Notes: generated by a model not told the origin, from the sequence alone. Counted from the stretch's first letter, positions 9,000 through 17,690 are shown. The stretch is 64,000 bases of DNA from Clostridium_AM sp900759715 (GCA_900759715.1 CAAEXF010000124.1:1-64000), one strand, 5' to 3'. Program-made: numbers and translations.

Positions 9000-9302
9000 T
9001 TATTTAAACTTTAGTTTTACTAATTGATTCTGTAAGTATATATAAATTGTATCCTCTGTAATTGAAATCTTATCAATATTCTTTAAACTAATATAAATTC
9101 CATGAAAGTCATAGTAATTTCTTTCACCATTTTTACTTATTAGCCTAAGTGTTCTTCCATGAGGCTCATCTAACAACTCATAATCAAACTGGTCAATACA
9201 GTAAACTGTGTCAAGCTCATATGCGTTTACTATAGCTACCAAATTGGAATTTTTTATATTATCTAGTATTTTAAAAACATCATCTAATGTAATTTGCTTC
9301 AT
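9000..9302 (-). CDS. Hypothetical protein, 100 residues
   Basis: A soluble 100-residue protein starting MKQITLDDVFKIL, with alternating beta-type segments and a conserved-looking DEPHGRTLRLI stretch. I recognise no family. The start is supported by AGGAG three to four bases before the ATG at 9302. A TTTACA / TATACT promoter upstream lies in a ~70-bp segment shared with the unrelated leftward gene at 11191. No cysteine cluster, membrane segment or signal peptide beyond Cys at YCIDQ. Confidence 0.6.
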   Translation of the reverse strand: MKQITLDDVFKILDNIKNSNLVAIVNAYELDTVYCIDQFDYELLDEPHGRTLRLISKNGERNYYDFHGIYISLKNIDKISITEDTIYIYLQNQLVKLKFK

Positions 9303-9391
9303 AACTCCTATCCCCTCTTTAAATATAATTCTAACTGCTATACAGTTGCAGTATTATGAAGAAATCTTTTATTATTACTTATTGAATATAG

Positions 9392-9459
9392 TATATCACA
9401 ATTTTAAGAATTATGTAAAAATGACTGAGGTTTTGGATTTACACATCTAATTTCAGCTT
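9392..9459 (-). repeat. duplicated promoter-bearing segment, copy 1
   Basis: About 68 bp nearly identical to 11226-11293, both upstream of leftward genes. On the minus strand it holds TTTACA, an 18-bp gap and TATACT, so it looks like a copied promoter plus its upstream flank. Confidence 0.75.
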
Positions 9460-9491
9460 GAGATAAATAGAAGAATATAGAAAGTAAGTTC

Positions 9492-9521
9492 TTGACATCC
9501 ATTATTTATAAAGCTTATAAT
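9492..9521 (+). promoter_or_regulatory. promoter of the vat leader
   Basis: TTGACA (9492-9497), 18 bp, TATAAT (9516-9521). Both boxes match consensus exactly. Confidence 0.75.
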
Positions 9522-9527
9522 CTAATG

Positions 9528-9828
9528 AGATTTGAAAATAAAAATTATGAGGTGATTCGTTAAAATGATCAAATAATCTTATCTAGTTTTTAGAAGTTAC
9601 AGTAGTATAGGTACGGCCGAACATATATCTTTATATTAGGATATGTTATTTTGAGTTGATCTAACTACTATAAGTTTTGGATAGGATTATAATTGTGTCA
9701 TATTTAACTTGTATTTATAGAGCACTTCTTAAATTATTTTTGTTTTAAAATAGTTATTTTGTGCTAATTCTATATATAGTGATACTTATAACCTTTCCGA
9801 AACTTTATAGTTTAGGAAAGGTTTTTTG
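9528..9828 (+). promoter_or_regulatory. probable attenuator leader of the Vat-type gene
   Basis: About 300 nt between a consensus promoter and a terminator, containing no gene of useful length. It begins with a ribosome site (GAGGTGA, 9549-9555) nine bases before a minimal ORF, ATG ATC AAA TAA (9565-9576). Hairpins follow (AACATAT with ATATGTT around 9621-9648; AGTAGT with ACTACT). The terminator at 9790 precedes the acetyltransferase start by about 125 nt. This layout matches ribosome-mediated attenuators of antibiotic-resistance genes. Function is inferred. Confidence 0.5.
9790..9828 (+). terminator. terminator inside the vat leader
   Basis: AACCTTTCC (9790-9798) pairs with GGAAAGGTT (9815-9823), with an inner GAAACT/AGTTT stem, then TTTTTTG. 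Confidence 0.88.
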
Positions 9829-9952
9829 TTGTGTTTAAAATTTGAGAGGATGATAAATACATGAAACATCAATTTCTAAACTAGATGAAATAGTTATTGG
9901 GAAGATCTCTTCTGGAGCATGAAGAGAGGATATTAGAAGGAGTGAATATTTA

Positions 9953-10594
9953 ATGACTGGACCAGATAAGAAAAAGCTTTATCCAAATGAAAATATAAAG
10001 ACGATTTGCTATATAAGTAATCTGCCTACAAGACCTAATGTTGAGATAGGAGCATACACTTATTATAGTGACAACAAAAAATCTCCCGAGAAATTTTATG
10101 ATAATATAGAACACCATTATGAATTCCTGGGAGATAAGCTAGTAATAGGCAGATTCTGTGCAATTGCAGAGGGGATTAAGTTCATTATGAATGGTGCAAA
10201 CCACAAAATGGACGGGATTACAACCTATCCCTTTAATATTTTTGCCGGTGGGTGGGAAAAGGTTACTCCAACAATAGAACAGTTACCATTCAAGGGTGAT
10301 ACTGTGATTGGCAATGATGTATGGATAGGACAAAATGTAACTATCATGCCAGGAGTTAAAGTTGGTGATGGTGCGATAATTGCTGCTAACTCAACAGTAG
10401 TGAAAAATATTGAGCCTTATACAATTTATGGTGGCAATCCAGCTAAATTTATTAAGAAACGTTTTAGTGATAAAAAGATTGAATTTCTTCTAAAACTTCA
10501 ATGGTGGAACTGGGAGGAAGAGAAGATATTTGATAATCTTGAAAAACTAACATCAGAGAATGGGTTGGATCAATTAATGTTAGAAGCATTATAG
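9953..10594 (+). CDS. vat: Vat-family (xenobiotic) O-acetyltransferase
   Basis: 213-residue left-handed beta-helix acetyltransferase. It matches streptogramin A acetyltransferases along its length: MTGPDKKKLYP start, LVIGRFCAIAEGIKFIMNGANH with the catalytic His, KMDGITTYPFN, WEKVTP, then GDTVIGNDVWIGQNV and MPGVKVGDGAIIAANS hexapeptide coils, and YGGNPAKFIKKRF. The family transfers acetyl from acetyl-CoA to a hydroxyl of the antibiotic or a small acceptor. AAGGAG precedes the ATG at 9953. The upstream attenuator-like leader supports an inducible resistance role. Chromosomal Vat-like enzymes can have other substrates, so the drug target is not proven. Confidence 0.85.
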   Translation: MTGPDKKKLYPNENIKTICYISNLPTRPNVEIGAYTYYSDNKKSPEKFYDNIEHHYEFLGDKLVIGRFCAIAEGIKFIMNGANHKMDGITTYPFNIFAGGWEKVTPTIEQLPFKGDTVIGNDVWIGQNVTIMPGVKVGDGAIIAANSTVVKNIEPYTIYGGNPAKFIKKRFSDKKIEFLLKLQWWNWEEEKIFDNLEKLTSENGLDQLMLEAL

Positions 10595-10641
10595 ATTCCC
10601 ATCATGGAAAGCTTATTATCGAAAATAAAAAAGATAATTCA

Positions 10642-10678
10642 AAAAACCATGCTAATTCTCTTATTTAGCATGGTTTTT
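10642..10678. terminator. bidirectional terminator
   Basis: AAAAACCATGCTAA (10642-10655) pairs perfectly with 10665-10678 between convergent genes. Confidence 0.93.
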
Positions 10679-10699
10679 ACATTATAGTAGTGATGATTC

Positions 10700-11191
10700 C
10701 TATATTTTCATGCTTAATATTTCTCCTGGTAAGCCATCTATTTCACATATTTTATCTGAGACAAATCCATTATTAATCAAAATTTTTCGAGAAGGAATAT
10801 TGTTAGGGTCTATAATCGCAGTAACTCTGGTTAGTTGTTTTTCTTCCTTTGCTTTTTTAACCAGAAGTCGAGCGACTTCATTACCAATCCCTTTACCCCA
10901 ATACTCAGGCAATAACATATATCCAAGTTCTGCTTCTTTAGAATTCATTTCTTCAACTTTCAATTTAGCTAAACCAATAAAATTATTAGTTTTTAATTCG
11001 GTTACTTTAAAGCTGCCAAAGGATTTGTGTAATTCATTGTTATCCAAAAGAGAATTATAATTTCCTCTCGCTTCATCTAAAGGAATAGCTCGTTCAGTAA
11101 TCATTGCCATTACCTCTTCGCTGCCAACTAATCTATAATATTTATCAAAATCCTCAGCAGTAAATTTTTCTAAGTATACTTTTTCCCTCAT
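10700..11191 (-). CDS. GNAT acetyltransferase (RimJ/RimL type)
   Basis: 163 residues with the GNAT fold used to N-acetylate proteins or small amines. Visible landmarks are AELGYMLLPEYWGKGIGNEVARLLVKKA (the acetyl-CoA pyrophosphate loop, WGKGIGNE) and NIPSRKILINNGF, the usual C-terminal motif. The ATG at 11191 is about ten bases from GGGGGT; another ATG seven bases upstream is out of frame. The promoter lies in the duplicated segment 11226-11293. Substrate unknown. Confidence 0.85.
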   Translation of the reverse strand: MREKVYLEKFTAEDFDKYYRLVGSEEVMAMITERAIPLDEARGNYNSLLDNNELHKSFGSFKVTELKTNNFIGLAKLKVEEMNSKEAELGYMLLPEYWGKGIGNEVARLLVKKAKEEKQLTRVTAIIDPNNIPSRKILINNGFVSDKICEIDGLPGEILSMKI

Positions 11192-11225
11192 TATTCATTT
11201 TACCCCCTATTTAATAGTTATTATA

Positions 11226-11293
11226 GTATATCATGATTTTAAGAATTATGTAAAAATGGCTGGGGGTGGGATTTACACATCTAATTTCAGCTT
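11226..11293 (-). repeat. duplicated promoter-bearing segment, copy 2
   Basis: Partner of 9392-9459. The TTTACA / TATACT pair with an 18-bp gap is conserved while the interior changes at a few bases. Confidence 0.75.
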
Positions 11294-11365
11294 TATATAG
11301 ATTCGGTAAATAAATTTGACCACTATAGGGAAACTAACTTTCGGCCTTATAAACCTATATAGAAC

Positions 11366-11394
11366 TTGACATAATTGGTCTATAGTAATAGACT
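11366..11394 (+). promoter_or_regulatory. promoter and operator of blaI-like gene 1
   Basis: TTGACA at 11366-11371 with TAGACT at 11389-11394 (17 bp). The dyad GTCTAT-AGTA-ATAGAC (11378-11393) covers the spacer and -10, and a half site TATAGACC recurs at 11416-11423 before the ribosome site. This is the expected place for autorepression by the BlaI-type product. Confidence 0.6.
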
Positions 11395-11437
11395 ATTAAT
11401 AAGCGATCTTGTAATTATAGACCATTGGAGGTATATA

Positions 11438-11800
11438 ATGGATAAATTTAATCTTTGCGAAAGTGAATACCGTTTTGCAAACATTGTTTGGGAAAATGAG
11501 CCATTAGGCTCGGGAGAACTTGTAAAGCTTTGCAACGAAAAGCTTGGATGGAAGAAATCTACAACCTATACAGTCTTAAAAAAGTTATGCCAGAGAGAAA
11601 TATTAAGGAATCAAGACTCCATTGTTACTGCTATTGTAAAAAGGAAGCAAGTGCAGAAATTTGAGAGTGAGCAGTTTTTAGAAAAAAACTTTGGTGGATC
11701 ACTGCCTCAATTTATTGCAAGCTTTATGAGTGGCAAAAAGCTGTCAAAGACTGATGCTGAGGAATTGAAGAAGTTGATTGATAGCTATAAGGAGGAGTAA
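11438..11800 (+). CDS. BlaI/MecI-type transcriptional repressor 1
   Basis: 120-residue winged-helix repressor. It has the BlaI hallmarks: FNLCESEYRFANIVWENEPLGSGELVKL, then WKKSTTYTVLKKLCQREIL (recognition helix), and a C-terminal dimerisation region ending DAEELKKLIDSYKEE. The ATG at 11438 follows GGAGG by six bases; upstream ATGs lie in the operator. It normally works with an M56 sensor protease that cleaves it, but the next gene lacks that protease part. Whether it is still inducible is therefore open. Confidence 0.88.
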   Translation: MDKFNLCESEYRFANIVWENEPLGSGELVKLCNEKLGWKKSTTYTVLKKLCQREILRNQDSIVTAIVKRKQVQKFESEQFLEKNFGGSLPQFIASFMSGKKLSKTDAEELKKLIDSYKEE

Positions 11801-11802
11801 TG

Positions 11803-12861
11803 ATGGAGCAAGAGAATAATACAAAAAGTCGTATAAAAAACCTATTGAAATATAAAAAGCCGGATTTCTGGATTTTAATTTTAGGTGTGGTTACAATTAT
11901 TGTTATAGGCATAGGACTTATTTCTAATCCAATTAATAAGAAAGCTGAGACTTCAGGGATAATTTCAGAAAGTGAAAAACTACAGAAAGGGGCAGGAGGA
12001 GAGATACCAAATTCTAAAAATGCTTCTGTTCCACCTAAAAAGGAACCGTCACTTTTAGTAGAGGAAAATTTAAAGGTTATTTTATCCTCGCCACAAACAT
12101 CCTCCAATCCAGATGACTATATTGAGGCTCATATAAAAGAGTATCGAGATATATTAAAATATGGTGGAGACGATGCACTAAATTATATGTTGTTACAATT
12201 TAAAAATGGAAATGTTAAAAATGATTTGCGCGGTCAGATTATTATGAGGCTTTGTATAGCTCAATTAGGGCAAAGAAATAATGTAGAAGATGAAAATCTA
12301 CTGCCTACGGAATGGTATTCAAAGTTGAAAATAAAAAAAGAAACTAGACTGCCTGATTTTTCTTATAGCGGCACCGATCCTATTGAAAAGTTGGTATATG
12401 AAACTGAAATGGAGAAGAATCAAAATATAAAAAATGACAGAACTTTTCTTGTTGTAGCACCTCATATTCATGGTAAATATGAAGAAGGAAATAAGCTGAA
12501 AATATTTGTTACCACTTACTCTTGCACCTATCAGCTTTTTGATAAAACAATAAATGATCAAACAGGCGCCATAACTCCTGTTGCAATAACTTACATTAAA
12601 AATGCAGATGGTACTTATAAATTAGATAAATATGAACAGGCTAAGGATGGTGATGAGTGTGCTCCATCAATTAAAGCCTTTTGCACTATGCCTGTATCAG
12701 GGGAAAAAATACGAGGACTTTCAGATAAAATTTTTAAAGAGAATGCTAATAATGAAGATATAATTAAACTAAATGAAGATAATTTGGCTAAACACCTAAA
12801 AGAAAATGGTCAAACAGGCATATCAATAAGAAAAAAAGGTAAACTAATTCAACTGACATAG
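11803..12861 (+). CDS. C-terminal part of a BlaR1/M56-type sensor (protease domain absent)
   Basis: 352 residues starting directly at the region that follows the protease domain in M56 sensors (RIKNLLKYKKPDFW), then one membrane segment (ILILGVVTIIVIGIGLI) and ~300 extracellular residues with no HExxH or SxxK. The second system here (17690-19441) has the equivalent junction about residue 320, just before its last membrane segment. So the first ~300 residues appear deleted or were never present. GGAGG at 11791-11795 suits the ATG at 11803; the ATG at 11800 overlaps the repressor stop. The extracellular part has no domain I can name. Likely membrane-anchored, facing outward. Confidence 0.6.
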   Translation: MEQENNTKSRIKNLLKYKKPDFWILILGVVTIIVIGIGLISNPINKKAETSGIISESEKLQKGAGGEIPNSKNASVPPKKEPSLLVEENLKVILSSPQTSSNPDDYIEAHIKEYRDILKYGGDDALNYMLLQFKNGNVKNDLRGQIIMRLCIAQLGQRNNVEDENLLPTEWYSKLKIKKETRLPDFSYSGTDPIEKLVYETEMEKNQNIKNDRTFLVVAPHIHGKYEEGNKLKIFVTTYSCTYQLFDKTINDQTGAITPVAITYIKNADGTYKLDKYEQAKDGDECAPSIKAFCTMPVSGEKIRGLSDKIFKENANNEDIIKLNEDNLAKHLKENGQTGISIRKKGKLIQLT

Positions 12862-12889
12862 TAATAATTTAAAGAAGGGCTGTGAAAAT

Positions 12890-14146
12890 GTGTCACATAT
12901 TTCAAATAGAGAAGCCTATAAGAGGTTAGAGGAAAGAATCAATAGATTTCCACAGGGAGCACCGCCATCAAAAACATTATATAAGATATTAAGTATGCTC
13001 TTTACTGAAAAGGAAGCTGAACTTGTAGCAATGCTCCCTATTAAGCCATTTACAGTTAAAACTGCAAGTCATATTTGGAAAATGGATGAAGTTCAAACTG
13101 AAAACATTCTCCAAAAGCTTGCTTCAAGAGCTATACTTTTAGATGTTGATTATGATGGAAAAAAAGAATATTGCCTTCCGCCTCCAATGATTGGTTTTTT
13201 TGAATTTTCTCTTATGAGAACTAGAGATGATATTGATCAAAAGACTTTATCTGAACTTTATTTTCAATATTTAAATGTAGAAGAGGACTTTATTAAAGAT
13301 TTATTTTTGGGTACTGAAACAAGGTTTGGAAAAGTTTTTGTACAGGAGGGTGTTCTCTCAAATCAGAATCAACTGGAGATAATGGATTATGATAGAGCTA
13401 GTAATGTAATTAAAAATGCCAAATTTATAACTGCGAGTATGTGCTTTTGCAGACATAAGATGGAGCATCTAGGGAAAGCCTGCAGTGCTCCAATGGATGT
13501 TTGCTTAACTTTTGGAGACAGTGCATATACTCTAAGTAAGCATGGATATGGCAGAGCAATAGAAGCAGCTGAAGGCTTAGAAATATTAAATAGAGCATAT
13601 GATTATAATTTAGTACAATGTGGCGAGAATGTTAGGGATGGATCAGTATTTCTTTGCAACTGTTGTGGTTGTTGCTGTGAAGGTATGCAGGCAATTAAAC
13701 AATTTGGATACTTAAATCCTATTCAGACTACTGCATTTCTTCCACAAGTTGTAGAGGATAGCTGTATAGGCTGTAGTAAATGTTCAAAGGCATGTCCAAT
13801 AGATGCTATAGAGGTTGATCCTCTATCTAAAAAAGCCAAAGTTGATGAAAATATGTGCCTTGGCTGTGGTATATGTGTTAGAAATTGTCATAAAAAAAGC
13901 ATATATCTTAAGCATAGAGAAAAGGAGATAATAACTCCAGCCAATACAACTCATAGGATAGTGCTGCAAGCTATTGAAAAAGGTAAGCTTCAGGAGCTTA
14001 TTTTTGATAATAAGGCATTGTTCAGTCATAGAGCTATGGCAGCAGTTTTGTCAGCTATTTTAAAACTTCCGCCTATTAAGCGAGCTATGGCAAGTAAACA
14101 GATGAAATCAATATACTTAGATAAATTATTAAGCAAAAAATATTAA
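12890..14146 (+). CDS. 4Fe-4S dicluster protein with N-terminal regulatory-like region
   Basis: 418 residues, GTG start at 12890 after AAGGGC; the overlapping ATG at 12888 is out of frame. Residues ~50-100 resemble a winged helix. The middle has Cys-rich segments (MCFCRHK and LCNCCGCCCEG) and the C-terminal third has a ferredoxin pair: CIGCSKCSKACP and CLGCGICVRNC, each able to hold a 4Fe-4S cluster. It lies 28 bp after the BlaR-like fragment and 26 bp before the nucleotidase, so all four are likely one transcript. Redox or electron-transfer role inferred; partner unknown. Confidence 0.8.
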   Translation: MSHISNREAYKRLEERINRFPQGAPPSKTLYKILSMLFTEKEAELVAMLPIKPFTVKTASHIWKMDEVQTENILQKLASRAILLDVDYDGKKEYCLPPPMIGFFEFSLMRTRDDIDQKTLSELYFQYLNVEEDFIKDLFLGTETRFGKVFVQEGVLSNQNQLEIMDYDRASNVIKNAKFITASMCFCRHKMEHLGKACSAPMDVCLTFGDSAYTLSKHGYGRAIEAAEGLEILNRAYDYNLVQCGENVRDGSVFLCNCCGCCCEGMQAIKQFGYLNPIQTTAFLPQVVEDSCIGCSKCSKACPIDAIEVDPLSKKAKVDENMCLGCGICVRNCHKKSIYLKHREKEIITPANTTHRIVLQAIEKGKLQELIFDNKALFSHRAMAAVLSAILKLPPIKRAMASKQMKSIYLDKLLSKKY

Positions 14147-14172
14147 GAATTAAATATCGATGGAGGTATGCT

Positions 14173-16131
14173 TTGAAAAATCATTTTGAGAAATTTTTAA
14201 GAATAATTTCTATAGGACTTGTAATTACAATTATACAATCCTCTAATATAATTAAAGTTTTTGCAGAAGAAAATGAAAGAAGCTTGACCATACTTTTTAC
14301 TCATGATATGCACGATCACTTTCTTCCTTCTAAGGTTAAACAAGATGATAAAATTTTGCAATTAGGTGGATATGCGCAGTTGAAGAGCGCTATAGATGCC
14401 GAAAAGGAAAGAGATCCAAATTCTATATTAATAGATGCAGGAGATTTTTCTATGGGAACACTTTTTCAATCCATATATGCTAGTGATGCTCCCCAGCTTA
14501 GAATATTAGGGGAGCTAGGTTATGATGTTACAACTCTTGGAAACCATGAATTCGATTTTAGATCGGAAGGACTTACTAAAAGCTTAAAGGCTGCAGTTAA
14601 AAGTGGTGATAAGTTGCCACAAATTGTACAAGCTAACATGACATTCCCAAAAGACAACAATGGAAATTTAACTGAATCACTTTCAAATTTGAAAGAAGCT
14701 GCTAAAGAGTATGGTGTAAAAGATTATACTGTAATAGAACGTGATGGTATCAAAATCGGGATTTTTGGTTTAATGGGAAAAGATGCAGCCTCCGATGCAC
14801 CTATGTCTGAGGTTAAGTTTACTGATGCTGCTAAAAATGCTAAAAGAGTAGTTAATATCTTAAAACAAAAAGAAAAGGTAGACCTTATTATTTGTCTATC
14901 ACATTCTGGTACAAACAAAGATAAGTCAAAATCTGAAGATGAAATATTAGCAAAAAAGGTTCCAGAAATTGATGTTATAATAAGTGGACATACCCATTCA
15001 AAATTAACAGAGCCTATTGTGGTTGGAAACACTATAATTGCTTCATGTGGAAAATATGCTGAAAACTTAGGTGTTATGAAAATTTCACAAAATGCAAAAA
15101 AACGTTGGAAACTTGATAGCTATAATCTTAAGCAGATAGATTCTAGTCTAGTAGAAGATGCTGATATTTCCAATAAAATAAGAAGTTTTAAAAGTTTAGT
15201 ACAGCAGAAATATTTAAATAATTTTGGATTAAAATTTGATGAAGTGTTAGCAAAAACGGATTTTAATTTTACAGCTTCATCAGAAATAGAAAGTAAACAT
15301 GGGGAAGAGCCTTTGGGAAATCTTATTAGTGATGCTTATAGGTATGCTGTACGGAAAGTAGAAGGTTTAAATTATGATCCTGTTGATGTTGCTATTGTGC
15401 CATCAGGTACAATACGAGATTCATTTGTAAAAGGTGACATTACTGTAGCGGATGTTTTTGCTGTAAGTTCTTTAGGAATAGGTAAAGATGGCATTGCAGG
15501 CTATCCTTTAACTTCCGCTTATCTAACGGGCAAAGAGTTAAAGACGCTTTGTGAGATAGATGCATCTATTTCACCAATAATGAGCGGTACACAACTCTAT
15601 ATGTCAGGTATTAGCTATACCTTTAATCCTAATAGAATGATTTTTAATAGAGTTACAAATGCTGTACTGCAAAAGTCAGACGGTACATATGAGAAAATAG
15701 ATGACAAAAAATTATATCGTGTTGTGGCAGGTTTATATTCTGCCCAGATGCTTTCAGTTGTAGGCCAAAAGTCTTTTGGGCTATTAAAAATTGTTCCTAA
15801 AACTAAAGATGGTAAACCTATCACTGATTTTGAATCTCATATTATTAATGATAATACTAGTGGTCATAATAATGAAGTAAAGGAATGGACAGCAATTGCA
15901 GAATATCTTAAGTCCTTTGTTAAGATAGATGGTGTTTCAAGGATTCCTGATTATTACAATAATCTTCAAGGCAGAAAGATTGTTGATAATAATAAAAGTA
16001 TTTATGCATTACTTAGTCATCCCAATAATATTGCCTTAGGAGTTTATGCTGTTGTTACAGTTATAGGAATTTTAATTATTTTTGCGATTATAAGATTATT
16101 AAATGGAAGTATTTATAAACAGTTAAAATGA
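14173..16131 (+). CDS. 5'-nucleotidase / cyclic phosphodiesterase family, membrane-anchored
   Basis: 652 residues, UshA/YfkN-type. TTG start at 14173, six bases after GGAGG. Signal peptide with likely cleavage after KVFA (residue ~32). The metallophosphoesterase domain has THDMHDH, DAGDF, LGNHEFD, SHSG and GHTHSK. The 5'-nucleotidase C-terminal domain begins near GEEPLGNLISDAYRYA. A last hydrophobic helix (NIALGVYAVVTVIGILIIFAII) anchors it at the C-terminus. Motif 1 has one residue fewer than the usual THTNDxHG. The family releases phosphate from nucleotides outside the cell, which fits the exported phosphatase at 7176. Confidence 0.9.
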   Translation: MKNHFEKFLRIISIGLVITIIQSSNIIKVFAEENERSLTILFTHDMHDHFLPSKVKQDDKILQLGGYAQLKSAIDAEKERDPNSILIDAGDFSMGTLFQSIYASDAPQLRILGELGYDVTTLGNHEFDFRSEGLTKSLKAAVKSGDKLPQIVQANMTFPKDNNGNLTESLSNLKEAAKEYGVKDYTVIERDGIKIGIFGLMGKDAASDAPMSEVKFTDAAKNAKRVVNILKQKEKVDLIICLSHSGTNKDKSKSEDEILAKKVPEIDVIISGHTHSKLTEPIVVGNTIIASCGKYAENLGVMKISQNAKKRWKLDSYNLKQIDSSLVEDADISNKIRSFKSLVQQKYLNNFGLKFDEVLAKTDFNFTASSEIESKHGEEPLGNLISDAYRYAVRKVEGLNYDPVDVAIVPSGTIRDSFVKGDITVADVFAVSSLGIGKDGIAGYPLTSAYLTGKELKTLCEIDASISPIMSGTQLYMSGISYTFNPNRMIFNRVTNAVLQKSDGTYEKIDDKKLYRVVAGLYSAQMLSVVGQKSFGLLKIVPKTKDGKPITDFESHIINDNTSGHNNEVKEWTAIAEYLKSFVKIDGVSRIPDYYNNLQGRKIVDNNKSIYALLSHPNNIALGVYAVVTVIGILIIFAIIRLLNGSIYKQLK

Positions 16132-16157
16132 TGCTCATTCATTTTAACTGTTTTTTG
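16118..16157 (+). terminator. terminator overlapping the nucleotidase stop
   Basis: AACAGTTAAAATGA (16118-16131) pairs perfectly with 16139-16152, then TTTT. The stop codon lies in the stem. Confidence 0.92.
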
Positions 16158-16265
16158 CAGTGTAAAGAGTAGACAGCTTTATTACAGAATTATTTATGGA
16201 CTAGATAAGTTATGGAAGATAAAGTTATAATTTTATTAAAAAGATAAATATTAGGAGAATAGAAA

Positions 16266-17189
16266 ATGAGAAATTGTATATTGGATGATTTAATTGAATT
16301 AGTTAAAATGCAAAATCTTCACGTCCTTAATGTGGTTGTAAGGAAGGATGGAGATATAATTGCTGAACATGATTTTGAAGAAGAAAAACCAACCCTTCTA
16401 TGGTCTGTAAGCAAGACATTTACATCTATGGCAATTGGCATTGCGGAAAATGAAGGATATTTCAGCCTGAATGACAAAGTTGTAGATTATTTTGCAGATG
16501 ATATTATAAAGATAAATGATAATTTGAAAAAAATGACTATTCATGATTTGCTTTGTATGGGCACAGGACATGCAAAATGTCCTGTGACAAAGGCAATGGA
16601 GGAAAATAAGCCCCTTGATGATATTAGCAAGCTTTTCTTTGAGGAACCTGTTGTTTTTGAACCAGGTACACATTTTTTATATAATAATGCTGCAACTTAT
16701 ATGCTTTCAAAGCTTATTAGTATTACAACTGGATATAGTTTGAAAGAATATTTAATGCCTCGTATTTTTAAGCCACTAGGAATATCCGAGCCACAATGGG
16801 ACTCCGATGCAAATGGTATATCATTTGGATGCTCAGGATTATATTTAACAGCAAGGGATTTATCAAAGTTTGGCCAATTGCTACTTAATAATGGTGTATG
16901 GAAGGAAAAACAGCTTATACCTGCAGATTATATTTCACAGGCTACAAGATCTCAAATTGATACATCTGAATTCAATGAATATTTTGCAACTGCCGATCAT
17001 AAACAAGGATACGGTTACCAAGTATGGATGAATTCATATCCTAATTCATATCGAATGGATGGATTGTATGGGCAATATGTAGTAGTATTGCCAGATAAAA
17101 ATACAGTAGTTACCTACGTTTCAAATGAGCCATCAAATATGACAGGAGTTTTAGAATTAACATGGAATACAATAGTTGATAAATTATAA
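16266..17189 (+). CDS. Serine hydrolase of the class C beta-lactamase family
   Basis: 307 residues with the penicillin-binding fold: SxxK as Ser47-Val-Ser-Lys50 (LLWSVSK), a YNN motif in HFLYNNAATYML, and near the C-terminus GLYGQYVVVLP in place of the usual HxG or KTG region. No signal peptide, so it is probably cytoplasmic and more likely an esterase or D-amino-peptidase than a true beta-lactamase. AGGAG precedes the ATG at 16266. It sits between the two BlaI-type systems, but nothing shows that they control it. Confidence 0.83.
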   Translation: MRNCILDDLIELVKMQNLHVLNVVVRKDGDIIAEHDFEEEKPTLLWSVSKTFTSMAIGIAENEGYFSLNDKVVDYFADDIIKINDNLKKMTIHDLLCMGTGHAKCPVTKAMEENKPLDDISKLFFEEPVVFEPGTHFLYNNAATYMLSKLISITTGYSLKEYLMPRIFKPLGISEPQWDSDANGISFGCSGLYLTARDLSKFGQLLLNNGVWKEKQLIPADYISQATRSQIDTSEFNEYFATADHKQGYGYQVWMNSYPNSYRMDGLYGQYVVVLPDKNTVVTYVSNEPSNMTGVLELTWNTIVDKL

Positions 17190-17238
17190 TTGTTATCGTG
17201 ACTCATTAACAAAATTGTAAAAATAATACAAATTTGTA

Positions 17239-17292
17239 TTGACTATTTCCGATTACAGTTGTAAACTGAAATTAGAAATTACAATTGTAATC
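17239..17292 (+). promoter_or_regulatory. promoter with two BlaI-type operators
   Basis: TTGACT (17239-17244), 17 bp, TAAACT (17262-17267). TACAGTTGTA (17254-17263) and TACAATTGTA (17280-17289) match the TACAnnTGTA half-site arrangement bound by BlaI/MecI proteins; one covers the -10 and one the start region. Confidence 0.8.
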
Positions 17293-17306
17293 GGAGGAGG
17301 ATAATA

Positions 17307-17690
17307 ATGTGTAAAATTCCTAAGATATCAAATGCTGAATGGGAAGTAATGAAAATAATATGGAACAATCCCCAAATTACGGCAGCCAACATTATACAGG
17401 CACTAAAGAATAAATGTGAATGGAAACCAACTACAGTTAAAAGTTTAATAAACAGATTATTAAATAAAAAAGTAATTGGGTTTAATAAATCAAGTAATGA
17501 ATATTTTTATTTTCCTTTGATATCAGAAGATGAATGTATAAGATTAGAAAGTCAATCCTTTCTAGATAGGGTATTCAATGGCTCTATGAAATCTATGTTA
17601 TTGACCTTTGTTGAATCAAAAGAAATATCTGAAAGAGATATAGAAGAATTAAAAAACATATTAAATCAATCAAGTAAAAAGAAAGGTTGA
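17307..17690 (+). CDS. BlaI/MecI-type transcriptional repressor 2
   Basis: 127 residues: PKISNAEWEVMKIIWNNPQITAANII, WKPTTVKSLINRLLNKKVI recognition helix, and ECIRLESQSFLDRVF leading to the dimer helix where induced cleavage occurs in the family. GGAGGAGG lies before the ATG at 17307. The two TACAnnTGTA operators upstream suggest autorepression. Its stop overlaps the start of the M56 gene by one base (TGATG), the usual arrangement of a blaI-blaR pair. Confidence 0.92.
   Translation: MCKIPKISNAEWEVMKIIWNNPQITAANIIQALKNKCEWKPTTVKSLINRLLNKKVIGFNKSSNEYFYFPLISEDECIRLESQSFLDRVFNGSMKSMLLTFVESKEISERDIEELKNILNQSSKKKG

Noticed and set aside
16266..17189. True beta-lactamase controlled by the BlaI pairs
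   Set aside because: SxxK is present, but there is no signal peptide and no TACAnnTGTA site before it.
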